Positions 26,783-36,236 of a stretch of DNA of 60,226 nucleotides are shown piece by piece. Every line of letters starts with the position of its first letter. Within the stretch, counting starts at the first letter, position 1. Below the pieces are notes generated by a model. It saw only the letters and a list, made by a program, of their open reading frames with translations, made no database searches and had not been told where the DNA came from. Made by a program: the position numbers and the translations under genes. Location: contig JADGPS010000008.1 in the NCBI GenBank assembly GCA_017882285.1, forward strand, positions 1-60,226. Reading direction: 5' to 3'. The stretch comes from Paludibacter sp. (lineage in GTDB: Bacteria; Bacteroidota; Bacteroidia; Bacteroidales; Paludibacteraceae).

Positions 26783-28777
26783 TTATTTTGTAAGAACTAT
26801 TTTGAGGGTTCCGCTATTACTTTTCACAAAATAGAATCCTTTGGGATTAGTTCCCATATTTATATTCTCTTTTGATCTGATAACCAGACGACCTAATGCA
26901 TCGATTACTTGTAAATCCAATTGATTTTCATTGTGAATAATTTGACCATCAAATGTTACGCCAGGTAGTTTGATTAAATTCAAACCAGTTCCTTGTCCAT
27001 CAATTTTTAAATATCCCAATGTAAAAGCGGTTGCTTCGGTAGCATTAATACCGATGATTGTTGGTGTAGTTGCATTTACTGCGTAAGCAAGTGTTGCTAA
27101 GGTGTATCCGGCAGTGCTTGGGAGGCTTGTTACAACAGTTCCGTTTACAAGCAAATTAAATGTGCGCGTTCCGGTTGCTGAAAGTCCTGCAGTAATATTC
27201 GTACAATTCGAAACATAAAATTCAATGGTAGTAGCTGATGAAGCACGTATTACCGATGCAGTAGCAGCAGCTGTTTCAGTTACGTTATCATACCAAAGCC
27301 CTTTGTCCATTCCGGATGTACCTGCCCCATAAGGTTCAACAAATGAAATACTTCCAACAGTTGCGCTCATCCACTCCGGAATCACATAGCCACTCGGGAA
27401 ATTGGTTTCATAAGGAAAAGGACCGGTAAATTTCATATCAGCCAATACTACAGTAACAGTATAGGTTTTTTGCGTACCATCTTCAGCTGTGACAACATAA
27501 TTTACAGGATTTGTAAAATTCTGAGCCCCTGCCGGAGAATAAGTTGCCAAACTTGAGACGACTAATGTCGGCGTTAAGCTGGTAACATCTGTATTTAATT
27601 GCATTCTTACTACTATATTAGGATCTGTAATAACTCCTACTTTAGCATTAATTTTGAAAGAAGTAATGTCACAGGCAGTGCTTGCAGTTGTTCGTGTAAA
27701 ATTAACAGTATAAACCTTTACAGAGTTATCCTGAGCAGTAACAGTAACTGTTGCAGAACCTGGAATAGCCGATGTTTGTGAAATAACCTGACCGGCTGTA
27801 ATATCATTAACAGTTGAACTAATGACAGGAATTCCAGTGTAAATAAAAGGTAAAGTTACATTGTAAGTTAAAATTGCAGCACTAAAACCGGCAACAGTTG
27901 TTCCATCAACTTTCAAATCACTTAAAGTAGCATCGCTGCTGGCAGAAGTAACTGTTGTTAATGTTACAGCATAGTTAGTTGAGGCACCACCTCCGGTAGC
28001 AGTATAGGTTACTGCACCTGCCGAAAAATTTGTTGCTCCTGTTGGAGTATAACTTGTTGCAGTTCCTCCAAGTGTTACAACCGGTGTGATGGCTGAAAGA
28101 TTTGTCCCGTAAGGTAATGTTGCTTTTATAGTTTTGTTAACCTGATCAATAACAGCAGCTTGTCCGTTTACAGTGAATGAAGTGATTGATGCCAGATTTG
28201 GAGTTGTATACACATCAATGTGTGAAATCCTGTTTTGACCGGTTGTAGAAGTTGAAGATCCACAAGTTGCCCCGCAAACTATGACTGCAAATTTAGCACC
28301 TGGAGTGGGTGTAAAAGCATAAGAAATGGCAGTATTTGTTGTTGTTGTACCTATTTCACAGCCATTTGTGGAAGTTGAGGTACTGCCAATAGCTGTTGGA
28401 CTGGTATTATATCCGACATAGGGATTGCTTGACTTTGTGCTGCCCGATGAAGCATAAGTTATTACAATAGATGAAATATAATCGGTCGCAGATGTAATTG
28501 TTAATGCTGCAGCAGTTGCCAGGCTTAAATCCAAACTTGCATTTGCACTGCTAATATTAATATATGCCCCAATTGTGGCTGCAGAACCAATTTGTTGGAA
28601 TTTAATACCATTAGCATCTTTTATTACTTGTGGTCCGGTTGTCGTTGTCCACGCTGCTAAAATTTCACTTTTATCCCACGTAAAAGTAGGTGCTGCAGGC
28701 GTTTCGCCATTAGCGTTCAAAGTTCCAACCAACAAAATAAAAGTTAGCGAGAGAAGTTTTGTAAAAATTGTTTTCAT
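26783..28777 (-). CDS. T9SS type A secreted protein with Ig/cadherin-like domains
   Basis: 664 residues with a signal peptide (about 1-24). A ~175-residue N-terminal jelly-roll-like region is followed by several ~75-residue beta-sandwich modules (about 195-455). Segments such as 'SDATLSDLKVDGTTVAGF' and repeated 'YTVNFTRT/YTVTVV' endings resemble cadherin-like and DUF5018-type modules. The end (VIDALGRLVIRS … NPKGFYFVKS) is a T9SS type A sorting domain. No catalytic motif is visible; it may bind glycan on the surface. Its promoter region strikingly resembles that of SusC 24 kb away, which ties it to the PUL. It is separated from the gene upstream by this regulatory region, so it forms its own unit. 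Confidence 0.82.
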   Translation of the reverse strand: MKTIFTKLLSLTFILLVGTLNANGETPAAPTFTWDKSEILAAWTTTTGPQVIKDANGIKFQQIGSAATIGAYINISSANASLDLSLATAAALTITSATDYISSIVITYASSGSTKSSNPYVGYNTSPTAIGSTSTSTNGCEIGTTTTNTAISYAFTPTPGAKFAVIVCGATCGSSTSTTGQNRISHIDVYTTPNLASITSFTVNGQAAVIDQVNKTIKATLPYGTNLSAITPVVTLGGTATSYTPTGATNFSAGAVTYTATGGGASTNYAVTLTTVTSASSDATLSDLKVDGTTVAGFSAAILTYNVTLPFIYTGIPVISSTVNDITAGQVISQTSAIPGSATVTVTAQDNSVKVYTVNFTRTTASTACDITSFKINAKVGVITDPNIVVRMQLNTDVTSLTPTLVVSSLATYSPAGAQNFTNPVNYVVTAEDGTQKTYTVTVVLADMKFTGPFPYETNFPSGYVIPEWMSATVGSISFVEPYGAGTSGMDKGLWYDNVTETAAATASVIRASSATTIEFYVSNCTNITAGLSATGTRTFNLLVNGTVVTSLPSTAGYTLATLAYAVNATTPTIIGINATEATAFTLGYLKIDGQGTGLNLIKLPGVTFDGQIIHNENQLDLQVIDALGRLVIRSKENINMGTNPKGFYFVKSNSGTLKIVLTK

Positions 28778-28850
28778 AATAATTTGAGTTTGAATGATGT
28801 TTTTTTATTTTTTATTTTTAACAGGGAAATATTTACCTAATTGTGCATGT

Positions 28851-28930
28851 TTTGGTAGACCAAAAGTAGTCTTTTTGTATCTAAAAAAATACATATTTAA
28901 CTATTATTTTTGGAACGTGTTGCAGAACAT
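28851..28930 (-). promoter_or_regulatory. Promoter/operator module A, shared with the SusC promoter
   Basis: On the plus-strand coordinates: dyad TTTGGT-AG-ACCAAA (28851-28864), minus-strand -7 box TACTTTTG (28861-28868), AT blocks at 28895-28900 and 28903-28912, and an upstream imperfect dyad GTGTTGCAGAACAT (28917-28930). The SusC promoter has the same parts in the same order with nearly identical spacing. The -7 box lies 84 bp before the start codon. Confidence 0.65.
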
Positions 28931-28947
28931 AATATTAAATTATTCTT

Positions 28948-29397
28948 TTATAAATTTTGCTCCATTACAGATAACGCTTTTGTTACTATTTCTATATCTG
29001 TAACGCCTCGAAAACCGCTAAATCCGACAGAAAATATTGTTCCATCATTTAATGTGATTGGTTGTCCGCCTATCCAACCAATATAATCGGGTTTTCTGAT
29101 GCCATATGTTGCTTCATCTATTTCATTATTAAATACGCACTTTTCAAATTCACCGGTTGGCATTCCGGTAATCCAAACCTGACTGGCTTTTGTCCATGCC
29201 ACTCTAAAACATTCTCGTGCTCTTATTTTATCGGTTCCAAAAACTTTTCCGCTTACAACACCGTCATTGTCAATGATACAAAGTGCAACATTTCCATTAG
29301 CTTTCGCCCGATCCTCTTCATTTTGCATGTAAACGGGAATCAGTTTTTCAATTTCAATAATTAGTTGATTAATAATTTCTTGATGTTCTTTTTTCAT
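28948..29397 (-). CDS. GlcG/HbpS-like heme-binding family protein
   Basis: 149 residues without a signal peptide. The profilin-like fold of the GlcG/HbpS (DUF336) family is suggested by VALCIIDNDGVVSGKVFG near the middle, a 'RARECFRVAWTKASQV' helix and a C-terminal GTIFSVGFSGFRG stretch. Family members bind heme or act as accessory proteins in catabolic operons; the binding residue here is unclear. It starts 6 bp after the preceding T9SS cargo gene, so it is the last gene of the long PUL transcript. Confidence 0.7.
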   Translation of the reverse strand: MKKEHQEIINQLIIEIEKLIPVYMQNEEDRAKANGNVALCIIDNDGVVSGKVFGTDKIRARECFRVAWTKASQVWITGMPTGEFEKCVFNNEIDEATYGIRKPDYIGWIGGQPITLNDGTIFSVGFSGFRGVTDIEIVTKALSVMEQNL

Positions 29398-29403
29398 AAT
29401 AGA

Positions 29404-30804
29404 TTAGTAAAGAATCATTTTTTTAGTTTCTACAATTGAACCGGTTAGTAATTGGTAAAAATACATTCCACTCATATGGTTTTTAGCATTCCAACTTACT
29501 GAATAAGTGCCGGGAAGTTTATTTTCACTCAACAAAGTTACTATTTTCATTCCGTTGGCGTTGAAAATAGTTATTGAAACAAACGCTTCATCAGTTATTC
29601 TAAATGAAATATTTGTCGACGAATGAAATGGATTCGGACTATTTTGCAAAAATGAGTTCGAACCATTTTGGATATTCTGAACCGAAGTTGTATTTGTAGT
29701 CCATCGTAAATCACCGATAGGACCACCATCAGTGCCGGCTTTTAGCAGGGGCGAATTCAATGGTAAAGTAAAATCGCCAATTGATGCATTTCTATAATGC
29801 GGATCGAGGGTCATTGAATCCTGAAACTGATAACCAATCCATAGTTTTCCTCCAACATAGGAATTAGGCGGAGCGCATTTCCAAAAACACGTATTTTTTA
29901 TAATGACAGCCGTTTGTACAAAAGGAGTCAGAAAATATAACGCCGGTTGATTATATTGTTGCTGATTTGTAACAATACAATTCGAAATTGTTAGCGTATT
30001 GAATGCATTATCTTCTTGAACATGACCATGAATATCGCCCAAATCGTTCATAGTGCAATGGTCAATAAAACCGGTTGGAGTAATGGTGGAGTCAGTCAAC
30101 GGAATATACGGTTTCTGCGGATGCAAAAGTACACACCGATAGCCGATTTTGCCAATTTTTAACGCCAATCCCTTGAGACTATAAACTGTAGAATTTGACA
30201 TTTCTAAATGATGTAACGATACATGTTTGTATTGCAGAAAATGATTTGCATGATAAGCTATCACATTCTTGACAAAAACTGTATCCTGTTGTGAACCTCT
30301 GGCTTCATCATCCTTCATACCATTAACAATGCAGTCTGTAAAATCATGAAATGTACAATTTTCAAAACGAAAATTACCAAATTTTGAATGGGACGGATCA
30401 GGACTGGCATCGAACATAATCATACTTGCTGCAACTGCAGTGTCTTTCAAAAAGCCGCTGACTTCAAGGTTTTTCAACGTTAAAGCAGCACCATTATTTA
30501 CCACAAAATAATAGTACTTTTTGGCGGTTGAAGAACCGGGTGCCAGCTTTATAATTGCCTTTTGAGTTGATCCTTCTTTAGCCTGAATAGTCAGCGGTTT
30601 ATTAATGCTGCCAAAGCTTGATGCACTTGATGAAAGTGTATATTCAGCACCACCGGTTAATTGTAGAATATCACCTGAATTACTCGACTTTATGGCGTTT
30701 TCAAGCGTGCCATTGCCGGGCAAAACATCAACAATCGTTTGAGCTGTTAAGATATTTGTTGAAAAGAGTAAGAAAAGAGAAGAATTGAGTAAAAATTTCA
30801 TCAT
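29404..30804 (-). CDS. Secreted beta-helix protein with T9SS type A sorting domain
   Basis: 466 residues if started at the ATG at 30804 (a second ATG follows directly at 30801; longer frames lack a good signal). The signal peptide ends near NILTAQ. The body is a right-handed parallel beta-helix: it opens with 'GNGTLENAIKSSNSGDILQL', as PL6/chondroitinase-B-like proteins do, and has repeated N-C/N-S turns. Near residue 360 there is a 'GGPIGDLRW' motif of DUF4957/DUF5123-type proteins. The end (ISGMYFYQL-like SGMYFYQLLTG … KKMILY) is a type A sorting domain. It may be a polysaccharide lyase or glycan-binding helix; catalytic Lys/Arg cannot be assigned by eye. Confidence 0.78.
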   Translation of the reverse strand: MMKFLLNSSLFLLFSTNILTAQTIVDVLPGNGTLENAIKSSNSGDILQLTGGAEYTLSSSASSFGSINKPLTIQAKEGSTQKAIIKLAPGSSTAKKYYYFVVNNGAALTLKNLEVSGFLKDTAVAASMIMFDASPDPSHSKFGNFRFENCTFHDFTDCIVNGMKDDEARGSQQDTVFVKNVIAYHANHFLQYKHVSLHHLEMSNSTVYSLKGLALKIGKIGYRCVLLHPQKPYIPLTDSTITPTGFIDHCTMNDLGDIHGHVQEDNAFNTLTISNCIVTNQQQYNQPALYFLTPFVQTAVIIKNTCFWKCAPPNSYVGGKLWIGYQFQDSMTLDPHYRNASIGDFTLPLNSPLLKAGTDGGPIGDLRWTTNTTSVQNIQNGSNSFLQNSPNPFHSSTNISFRITDEAFVSITIFNANGMKIVTLLSENKLPGTYSVSWNAKNHMSGMYFYQLLTGSIVETKKMILY

Positions 30805-30853
30805 AGTTATGTTGTATATTAGAATAAAATCGGGTAACAATTAAATCTGTGAA

Positions 30854-31858
30854 TTATAATTTTACCCAAGCGTCTTTTTCGGCACTTTCCACTATTGCGT
30901 CAACCACTTTCATATTTCCAATTGTGTCATTTAAAGAAAATTGAATTTCACTGTCATTCAATATAGCTTCAGAAAAATAATCGCCCTGCAAACTATACTG
31001 GTCAACCGGTTCAATGATAATTTCTTGAGAATTATTTTTTGTATGAACCCAAATATGAGTTGGTGCATTGATTGGTGTATTTACCGGAATTTCAATTTCG
31101 ATACGACCTTCAGTTCCAATAATATGTACACGCTGAAACGGCATTAACTGCGTAGAACAGGTAAAAGTTGAAGTGATTCCATTCGAAAAATCAAGAATTC
31201 CGGAAGTTATTCTATCCGTTTTCATTTTTGGATCAAAATCCATAATTCCTAAAGCACGAACCGGTTCTGCATCAAAAATAAACCGTGGAAAAGAAATGCA
31301 ATAGCACCCAATATCCATAAGCGAACCGCCATTTACATCTGTTTTATTGCGAATGTTAGTTGGATCGACGTTATAATAAGAAAAAAATGAATGAATGGTT
31401 TTAACTTCACCGATGGTATTTTCGGCAATAATAGATTTTACTTTTTGCCATTGCGGATGAAAATGATACATAAATGCTTCCATGATTTTCAAGTGAGGAA
31501 AATCATTCGCCACTTTTTGTAATTTTTCAGCTTCATCGGCTGAAATTCCAATGGGTTTTTCGCACAACACATGTTTTCCGGCTTGAAGCGACTTAATGGC
31601 CCATTCAACGTGCATATTATTGGGAAGCGGAATATAAATGGCTTCAATTTCCGAATCGCTTAATAATTCTTCGTAAGAACCGTAAGCTTTTTCTATATTT
31701 AAAAGTGATGCCGTACTTTTTGCTTGCTCAATATTCCTTGAAGCAATGGCAACAACCTGACAGTGATTACTTTTCTGTAACCCCGGAATCACTTTTTCAC
31801 GACCAATTTTGGCGGTACTGAGAATTCCCCAGCGTATTTTTTTTTCTATAATTTCCAT
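30854..31858 (-). CDS. Gfo/Idh/MocA family oxidoreductase, cytoplasmic
   Basis: 334 residues. An N-terminal Rossmann fold with 'WGILSTAKIGREKVIPGL' and the family motif CEKPIG (about 94-100) binds NAD(P). A C-terminal alpha/beta domain carries the substrate site, with 'GGSLMDIGCYCI' (conserved Asp/His-region of the family). No signal peptide. Members oxidise or reduce sugars, inositols and sugar acids; several act in 3-keto-glycoside routes. It lies 5 bp after the GT39-like gene, so the two are tightly coupled. Substrate unknown. Confidence 0.9.
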   Translation of the reverse strand: MEIIEKKIRWGILSTAKIGREKVIPGLQKSNHCQVVAIASRNIEQAKSTASLLNIEKAYGSYEELLSDSEIEAIYIPLPNNMHVEWAIKSLQAGKHVLCEKPIGISADEAEKLQKVANDFPHLKIMEAFMYHFHPQWQKVKSIIAENTIGEVKTIHSFFSYYNVDPTNIRNKTDVNGGSLMDIGCYCISFPRFIFDAEPVRALGIMDFDPKMKTDRITSGILDFSNGITSTFTCSTQLMPFQRVHIIGTEGRIEIEIPVNTPINAPTHIWVHTKNNSQEIIIEPVDQYSLQGDYFSEAILNDSEIQFSLNDTIGNMKVVDAIVESAEKDAWVKL

Positions 31859-31863
31859 CTAAT

Positions 31864-33411
31864 TTATTTCAAAGTTTGAACTTCATCAGCTGATCCTTTA
31901 TGAAAATAAAGACCTCCTTCGAGACAAGAAACCACTTGAGTTAATTTATAATTTTTCAACAAGGTATCCAGGCTAAGTAATTCACTATCTTCATTATCAA
32001 TAAACCAGGCAATATAATAATCATCTTTTTGATTCACTTTAAATTCTTCATTGTCTTTTACTGATTCTACATGAGGAACCAGATCGCCTCTCAAACCGGT
32101 AAACAAATAAACAGCTTCATTCCCATCGGAGTAAAACCGGGTACCTTCTTTAAAGGTGTGTTTATTTTCATTTAAATAATTCAGTATTGGCGACTTTCTC
32201 CAACACTCCTCAGCATAACCGGGTATTCCTGAATTTTTGGCCATTACATATAATTCATTGTTTTCTTTGTATTGAGAATAGCTAATTCCACCAAATGCTA
32301 AAATGAACACTGAAATTAAACTATATCTCTTCCAGCCGCTCAATCTGGAAATCAACCACGAAACATAAAAGGTAAATGGCAATAAACAAGCTAAATAAAG
32401 AGGTGATAATAATCTGAAATTCAATGTTTCAAACCTTGAAAAAGTTGCAGACAAAAGAATGAAAACGGTATAAGTGATAAAGTATGCAACACAGATATTC
32501 AGAAAGTTATAGTATTTGTCGGTTTTAAAAAGGGTACGAATGAAGGTGAAACCATAGAAAATGATGAAGGAAATTCCAATGAAAATTATAACCGTTTGCG
32601 GCAAACTGCTGTAACGGAAAAACTCACTGAAAACTGATGCATAATTTTGAATATTTTCGAATAACGAAGTGAGACTTTTCTCTCTATCTCCGGTAAAAAG
32701 CCCCATTATCAGATGATTTCTTAAAAGGTTTCCCACTAAAAAGGCAATGCCGATGATTCCAAAAATCAAGATATGCTTTATTTTTAAATCGATCTTCAGT
32801 TTTTTATCAAATAAAATCATCAATCCACCGGCACCAACCAATGTAACACCGGCATAGCGAACAACACACGATAATCCGGCTATCACGGCAACAAGTAGTA
32901 AAGCATTCATCGTTTTTTTCTGACCATATTGATGAAGAGCTATAAAGAATAGCAGAATCATAACCAGAAATAACGTTTCGGACATTAATACAGTGTACAC
33001 GTTCAGAAGTGTCGGACTGAATACAATCAGAAGCAGAAAAGCAATCTTAATCCATTTGTTTTTAGGTGCAATCTGATTAATAATACAGCCGCTCAAATAT
33101 ATCAAAATAAAATAAAGGATCATGTTGATGATATGAGCACTTTGTAAAATATCAACTCGTGAGATAAACTGTATAATGCCCAAAAAAGCAGGATAACCTA
33201 TCGGGAAATCAATGACCGGAATTCCTTCAAACTCAAAAAATCCACCACCCAACGCTGCGCTTCGTGCTGTGCTGAGATAAACAATCGAATCGGGTTCCAA
33301 TCCGATTCCACCGTGCCGCGTGAATAAGAAAATCAATAATGCGCCCAAGATCCCGACAATAGCGGAATCATAATTATGTTTCAGGGCGAAGATATTAAAA
33401 TTTGAGTTCAT
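31864..33411 (-). CDS. GT39/ArnT-like polytopic membrane protein
   Basis: 515 residues. About ten to twelve hydrophobic segments span the first ~390 residues, followed by a soluble tail of ~120. The first loop contains 'EPDSIVYLSTARSAALGG', including the acidic residue after the first helix that is typical of GT-C/ArnT/PMT glycosyltransferases. Such enzymes move sugars from polyprenyl-phosphate donors on the outer face of the inner membrane. It is unusual to find one in the middle of a degradative operon, 5 bp from an oxidoreductase gene. Its acceptor is not predictable. Confidence 0.72.
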   Translation of the reverse strand: MNSNFNIFALKHNYDSAIVGILGALLIFLFTRHGGIGLEPDSIVYLSTARSAALGGGFFEFEGIPVIDFPIGYPAFLGIIQFISRVDILQSAHIINMILYFILIYLSGCIINQIAPKNKWIKIAFLLLIVFSPTLLNVYTVLMSETLFLVMILLFFIALHQYGQKKTMNALLLVAVIAGLSCVVRYAGVTLVGAGGLMILFDKKLKIDLKIKHILIFGIIGIAFLVGNLLRNHLIMGLFTGDREKSLTSLFENIQNYASVFSEFFRYSSLPQTVIIFIGISFIIFYGFTFIRTLFKTDKYYNFLNICVAYFITYTVFILLSATFSRFETLNFRLLSPLYLACLLPFTFYVSWLISRLSGWKRYSLISVFILAFGGISYSQYKENNELYVMAKNSGIPGYAEECWRKSPILNYLNENKHTFKEGTRFYSDGNEAVYLFTGLRGDLVPHVESVKDNEEFKVNQKDDYYIAWFIDNEDSELLSLDTLLKNYKLTQVVSCLEGGLYFHKGSADEVQTLK

Positions 33412-33453
33412 AACGTCTTATTGTGAATTCTATGAATCGATTTTTTTAAATAT

Positions 33454-34872
33454 TTATTTTCCTTTCAACGCCAGTTTCAAGGCACTCGTTGTGGTATAAT
33501 ATTTTGCAATCATATTCGGCACTTCCCATTCCGGCAGTTTTCCATCTTTCAAATAACCAAGGAATTTCTCAGTAACCTGACCAAAATGCGCTTCATGACC
33601 TACTTTATATTTATCAGGGATATTCACCTTCCAGGTTGAAGCATTCACATTTTCAAAAGTAAGTCCGGTGGTTTTTTTGTTCATCACAATTGCTTTTTCC
33701 AGAGCATCTTTTAAAAGTGCAAGATCAGCGCCATTGTTTGCTTTGATATAAAGTATCGGACTGTAATTTTCTTCTTTTCCCTGACGGATTTCAAGCGTAC
33801 AATTGGTGCCACGCATAATTGAGAAATACGTGTCGCCGGTTTCTTCGGGCGCTTTGTATTTCCATTCGGCGGTAAGTTTTACGTGAACTCCTTTCAGCTT
33901 ATAAAGCATTTCACCGTTGGCAAATTCATCAAGTTTTCCATCTTTGATAACTTTTTTAAGATATTCCGGAAACTCGTTCATTTTAGTAACTTCTGAAAAC
34001 TCATTTAACGTTATAACCGTTGGCCAGCGTTTTGCAGAAAGCATTTCAATATCTGATTTTTTGATGATTTGTTCCGGAAAACATCCCCATTGAACTAAAT
34101 CGACAAGGTGAGTTGCCACATCCACAAGCGCTTCGCCTTGCTGATTGACATCAAAAGCCCACGCCGGACGAACCAGCGTATTTCCTGAAACGGATTTATA
34201 GAAAAAATGAACACTTATATTCTCAACTGCCGGTTTTTCGGGAGTTCCTTTTTGAAGTTTTCCGAAAATGGCCGGATTTTGCGATAATTCTTTCTGTAAA
34301 ACCGATGTGATTTCGTTCCGCTCGGTCATAATGTCGTACAACAAAACATTTTTTTCTTTGGCAATTTTAAACGCTTCCTCCAATTCTGCAAACTTTTCGG
34401 GAGTAATCACCATCGGTTTGTCAGCCAATACATTTAATCCGGCTTCGACCGATTTTTTGATATAATCTGTTTTGATTCTGTTATTTCCGGCAATCACAAC
34501 CACATTTCCAGGTTTTTCTGAAAGCATTTTTTCAAAATAATCCGTTCCGGTATACACTTTTTCATTCCAAAAAGTTGGTTTGTCGGTTCTGGTATTGTAA
34601 CCTTCAATCCTTTTTAAATGCAAGTCCAGATCGGCACTTGCCGGTGCAAAAACAAAAACTTCAGGACTAATCTGAGTGTACATGTTTTTTTGAACCAATG
34701 CAGCATGAAAATGTCCCGGATCAAGCGTCATTATTTTCACTTCGCCAGTTGCAACGGAAAATTTACTGGTGGCATTTTCTTCGGTCGTTTTATTTGTTTT
34801 TGCGCTTATTCCCATAAAAGAAGTTGCTGCCAATGAGGCAATTATCAATGTTACAGAAAAAATATTTTTCAT
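33454..34872 (-). CDS. Exported Gfo/Idh/MocA oxidoreductase with Oxidoreduct_C domain
   Basis: 472 residues with a Sec-type signal peptide (about 1-24, SLAATSFMGISAK); no twin-arginine motif. The nucleotide-binding part contains 'VVIAGNNRIKTDYIKKSVEAG' (here shortened as VVIAGNNRIKTDY) and ADKPMVI in place of the usual EKP motif. The C-terminal part matches the 'putative oxidoreductase C-terminal domain' type common in Bacteroidota PULs. An exported NAD-fold enzyme must keep its cofactor tightly bound and hand electrons on, as in glucose-fructose oxidoreductase. It may oxidise sugar units in the periplasm. Neighbours are the MFS transporter gene and the GT39-like gene. Confidence 0.85.
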   Translation of the reverse strand: MKNIFSVTLIIASLAATSFMGISAKTNKTTEENATSKFSVATGEVKIMTLDPGHFHAALVQKNMYTQISPEVFVFAPASADLDLHLKRIEGYNTRTDKPTFWNEKVYTGTDYFEKMLSEKPGNVVVIAGNNRIKTDYIKKSVEAGLNVLADKPMVITPEKFAELEEAFKIAKEKNVLLYDIMTERNEITSVLQKELSQNPAIFGKLQKGTPEKPAVENISVHFFYKSVSGNTLVRPAWAFDVNQQGEALVDVATHLVDLVQWGCFPEQIIKKSDIEMLSAKRWPTVITLNEFSEVTKMNEFPEYLKKVIKDGKLDEFANGEMLYKLKGVHVKLTAEWKYKAPEETGDTYFSIMRGTNCTLEIRQGKEENYSPILYIKANNGADLALLKDALEKAIVMNKKTTGLTFENVNASTWKVNIPDKYKVGHEAHFGQVTEKFLGYLKDGKLPEWEVPNMIAKYYTTTSALKLALKGK

Positions 34873-34915
34873 TTTTTTGAATCTAAAATTTCATTTTTAC
34901 AGAAACCGTATTGTT

Positions 34916-36202
34916 TTAAATATTAATCGGTTTCATCTTTTTGGTTAGAAGATGAATAATTAATATCGCCAAAAGATATGTACTGCCGGCTATGATAAAT
35001 AATACATTGTAACCAGCGGTTATGTGCCCTAAATTTTTGTAATATGCCAAAAGAGTACCAACCAGCAAAGGAAAAAGTGTTGATGCTATTGATCCGGACA
35101 TACCACCAATACCAACAACTGAACTGACAGCCTTTTTGGGAACTATATCCGAAACAATCGTAAATATATTGGAACTCCATGACTGATGAGCAGCTGTAGC
35201 AATGCTTATAATGGCAACTGCGACCCAAATATCTGTTGCAAATCTTGCTAAAAAAATAGGAGTGACTGCGATGGCTGAAATAAGCAATGTTATTTTTCGT
35301 GCCTTTAATACAGGCCAACCCATTTTAATAAGTTTTGAAGAAAGATACCCCCCACCTATGCTTCCAAATGTAGTTGCAACATAAACGACAACCAACTGCC
35401 AACTTGGTTTTGTGAGATCAAGTTTAAACGCATCAGCAAAATAAGAAGGTAACCAGAATAAGAAGAACCACCAGATTGGATCAGTTAACACTTTTCCAAC
35501 GATAAATACCCAAGTTTGGCGAAAACCAATTAATTGATGCCATTTTATCTTAACCCCTGTTTCCACTGCAGTTTCATCAACGTCGCTGTTAATATATTCA
35601 AGTTCAGGTTGTTTTAGTCGTTTTTGCTTTGATGGAATTTCATAAAAAATCAACCAAAATACCAACCAGATAAAGCCTAACGAACCGGTTATCAAAAATG
35701 CTTCCCGCCAACCATAAACGCCTAAAATCCAAGGAACTAAAATTGGAGCAACTACTGCACCAATGCTGGTTCCGGAATTAAAAATACCGGTTGCTAAAGC
35801 ACGTTCTTTCTTCGGAAACCATTCTGCAACTGCTTTTACTCCTGCAGGAAAGTTACCTGATTCCGATAAACCCAATAACCCTCTGACAAAACCAAAACCA
35901 AGTGTGCTCTTTACAACAGCATGCAACATGGCTGAAACACTCCAAACAAAAACTGAAATAGTATAACCAATCTTTGATCCGACTTTATCAATTAAACTTC
36001 CAAAAACAAGGTATCCTAAAGCATACATGGCCGCAAAAGCCATAACAATATAGCTATAATCTACTTCTGTCCAGTTAAATTCAAGTGCCAAAGTGGGTTT
36101 TAATAAACCGATAACTTGTCTGTCGACATAATTAATTGTTGTTGCAAAAAAGAGTAATCCACAAACTACCCAACGATAATTTCCATTTTTAGATTTTTCC
36201 AT
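34916..36202 (-). CDS. MFS transporter, hexuronate (ExuT/ACS) family
   Basis: 428 residues from the ATG at 36202 (MEKSKNGNYRWVVCGLLF); the longer frame adds a non-hydrophobic, unlikely N-terminus. Twelve membrane helices. The first helix region 'TTINYVDRQVIGLLKP' and 'GLSESGNFPAGVKAVAEWFP' are hallmarks of the anion:cation symporter (ACS) family with ExuT. Substrates of relatives are hexuronates and other organic anions, imported with protons. In this locus it would take up the monomers or oxidised products released in the periplasm. It lies between two Gfo/Idh/MocA genes with short gaps. Family firm; uronate specificity inferred. Confidence 0.92.
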   Translation of the reverse strand: MEKSKNGNYRWVVCGLLFFATTINYVDRQVIGLLKPTLALEFNWTEVDYSYIVMAFAAMYALGYLVFGSLIDKVGSKIGYTISVFVWSVSAMLHAVVKSTLGFGFVRGLLGLSESGNFPAGVKAVAEWFPKKERALATGIFNSGTSIGAVVAPILVPWILGVYGWREAFLITGSLGFIWLVFWLIFYEIPSKQKRLKQPELEYINSDVDETAVETGVKIKWHQLIGFRQTWVFIVGKVLTDPIWWFFLFWLPSYFADAFKLDLTKPSWQLVVVYVATTFGSIGGGYLSSKLIKMGWPVLKARKITLLISAIAVTPIFLARFATDIWVAVAIISIATAAHQSWSSNIFTIVSDIVPKKAVSSVVGIGGMSGSIASTLFPLLVGTLLAYYKNLGHITAGYNVLFIIAGSTYLLAILIIHLLTKKMKPINI

Positions 36203-36236
36203 TTTTAGATTTTTCCAGTTTATTGATATTGTGATT

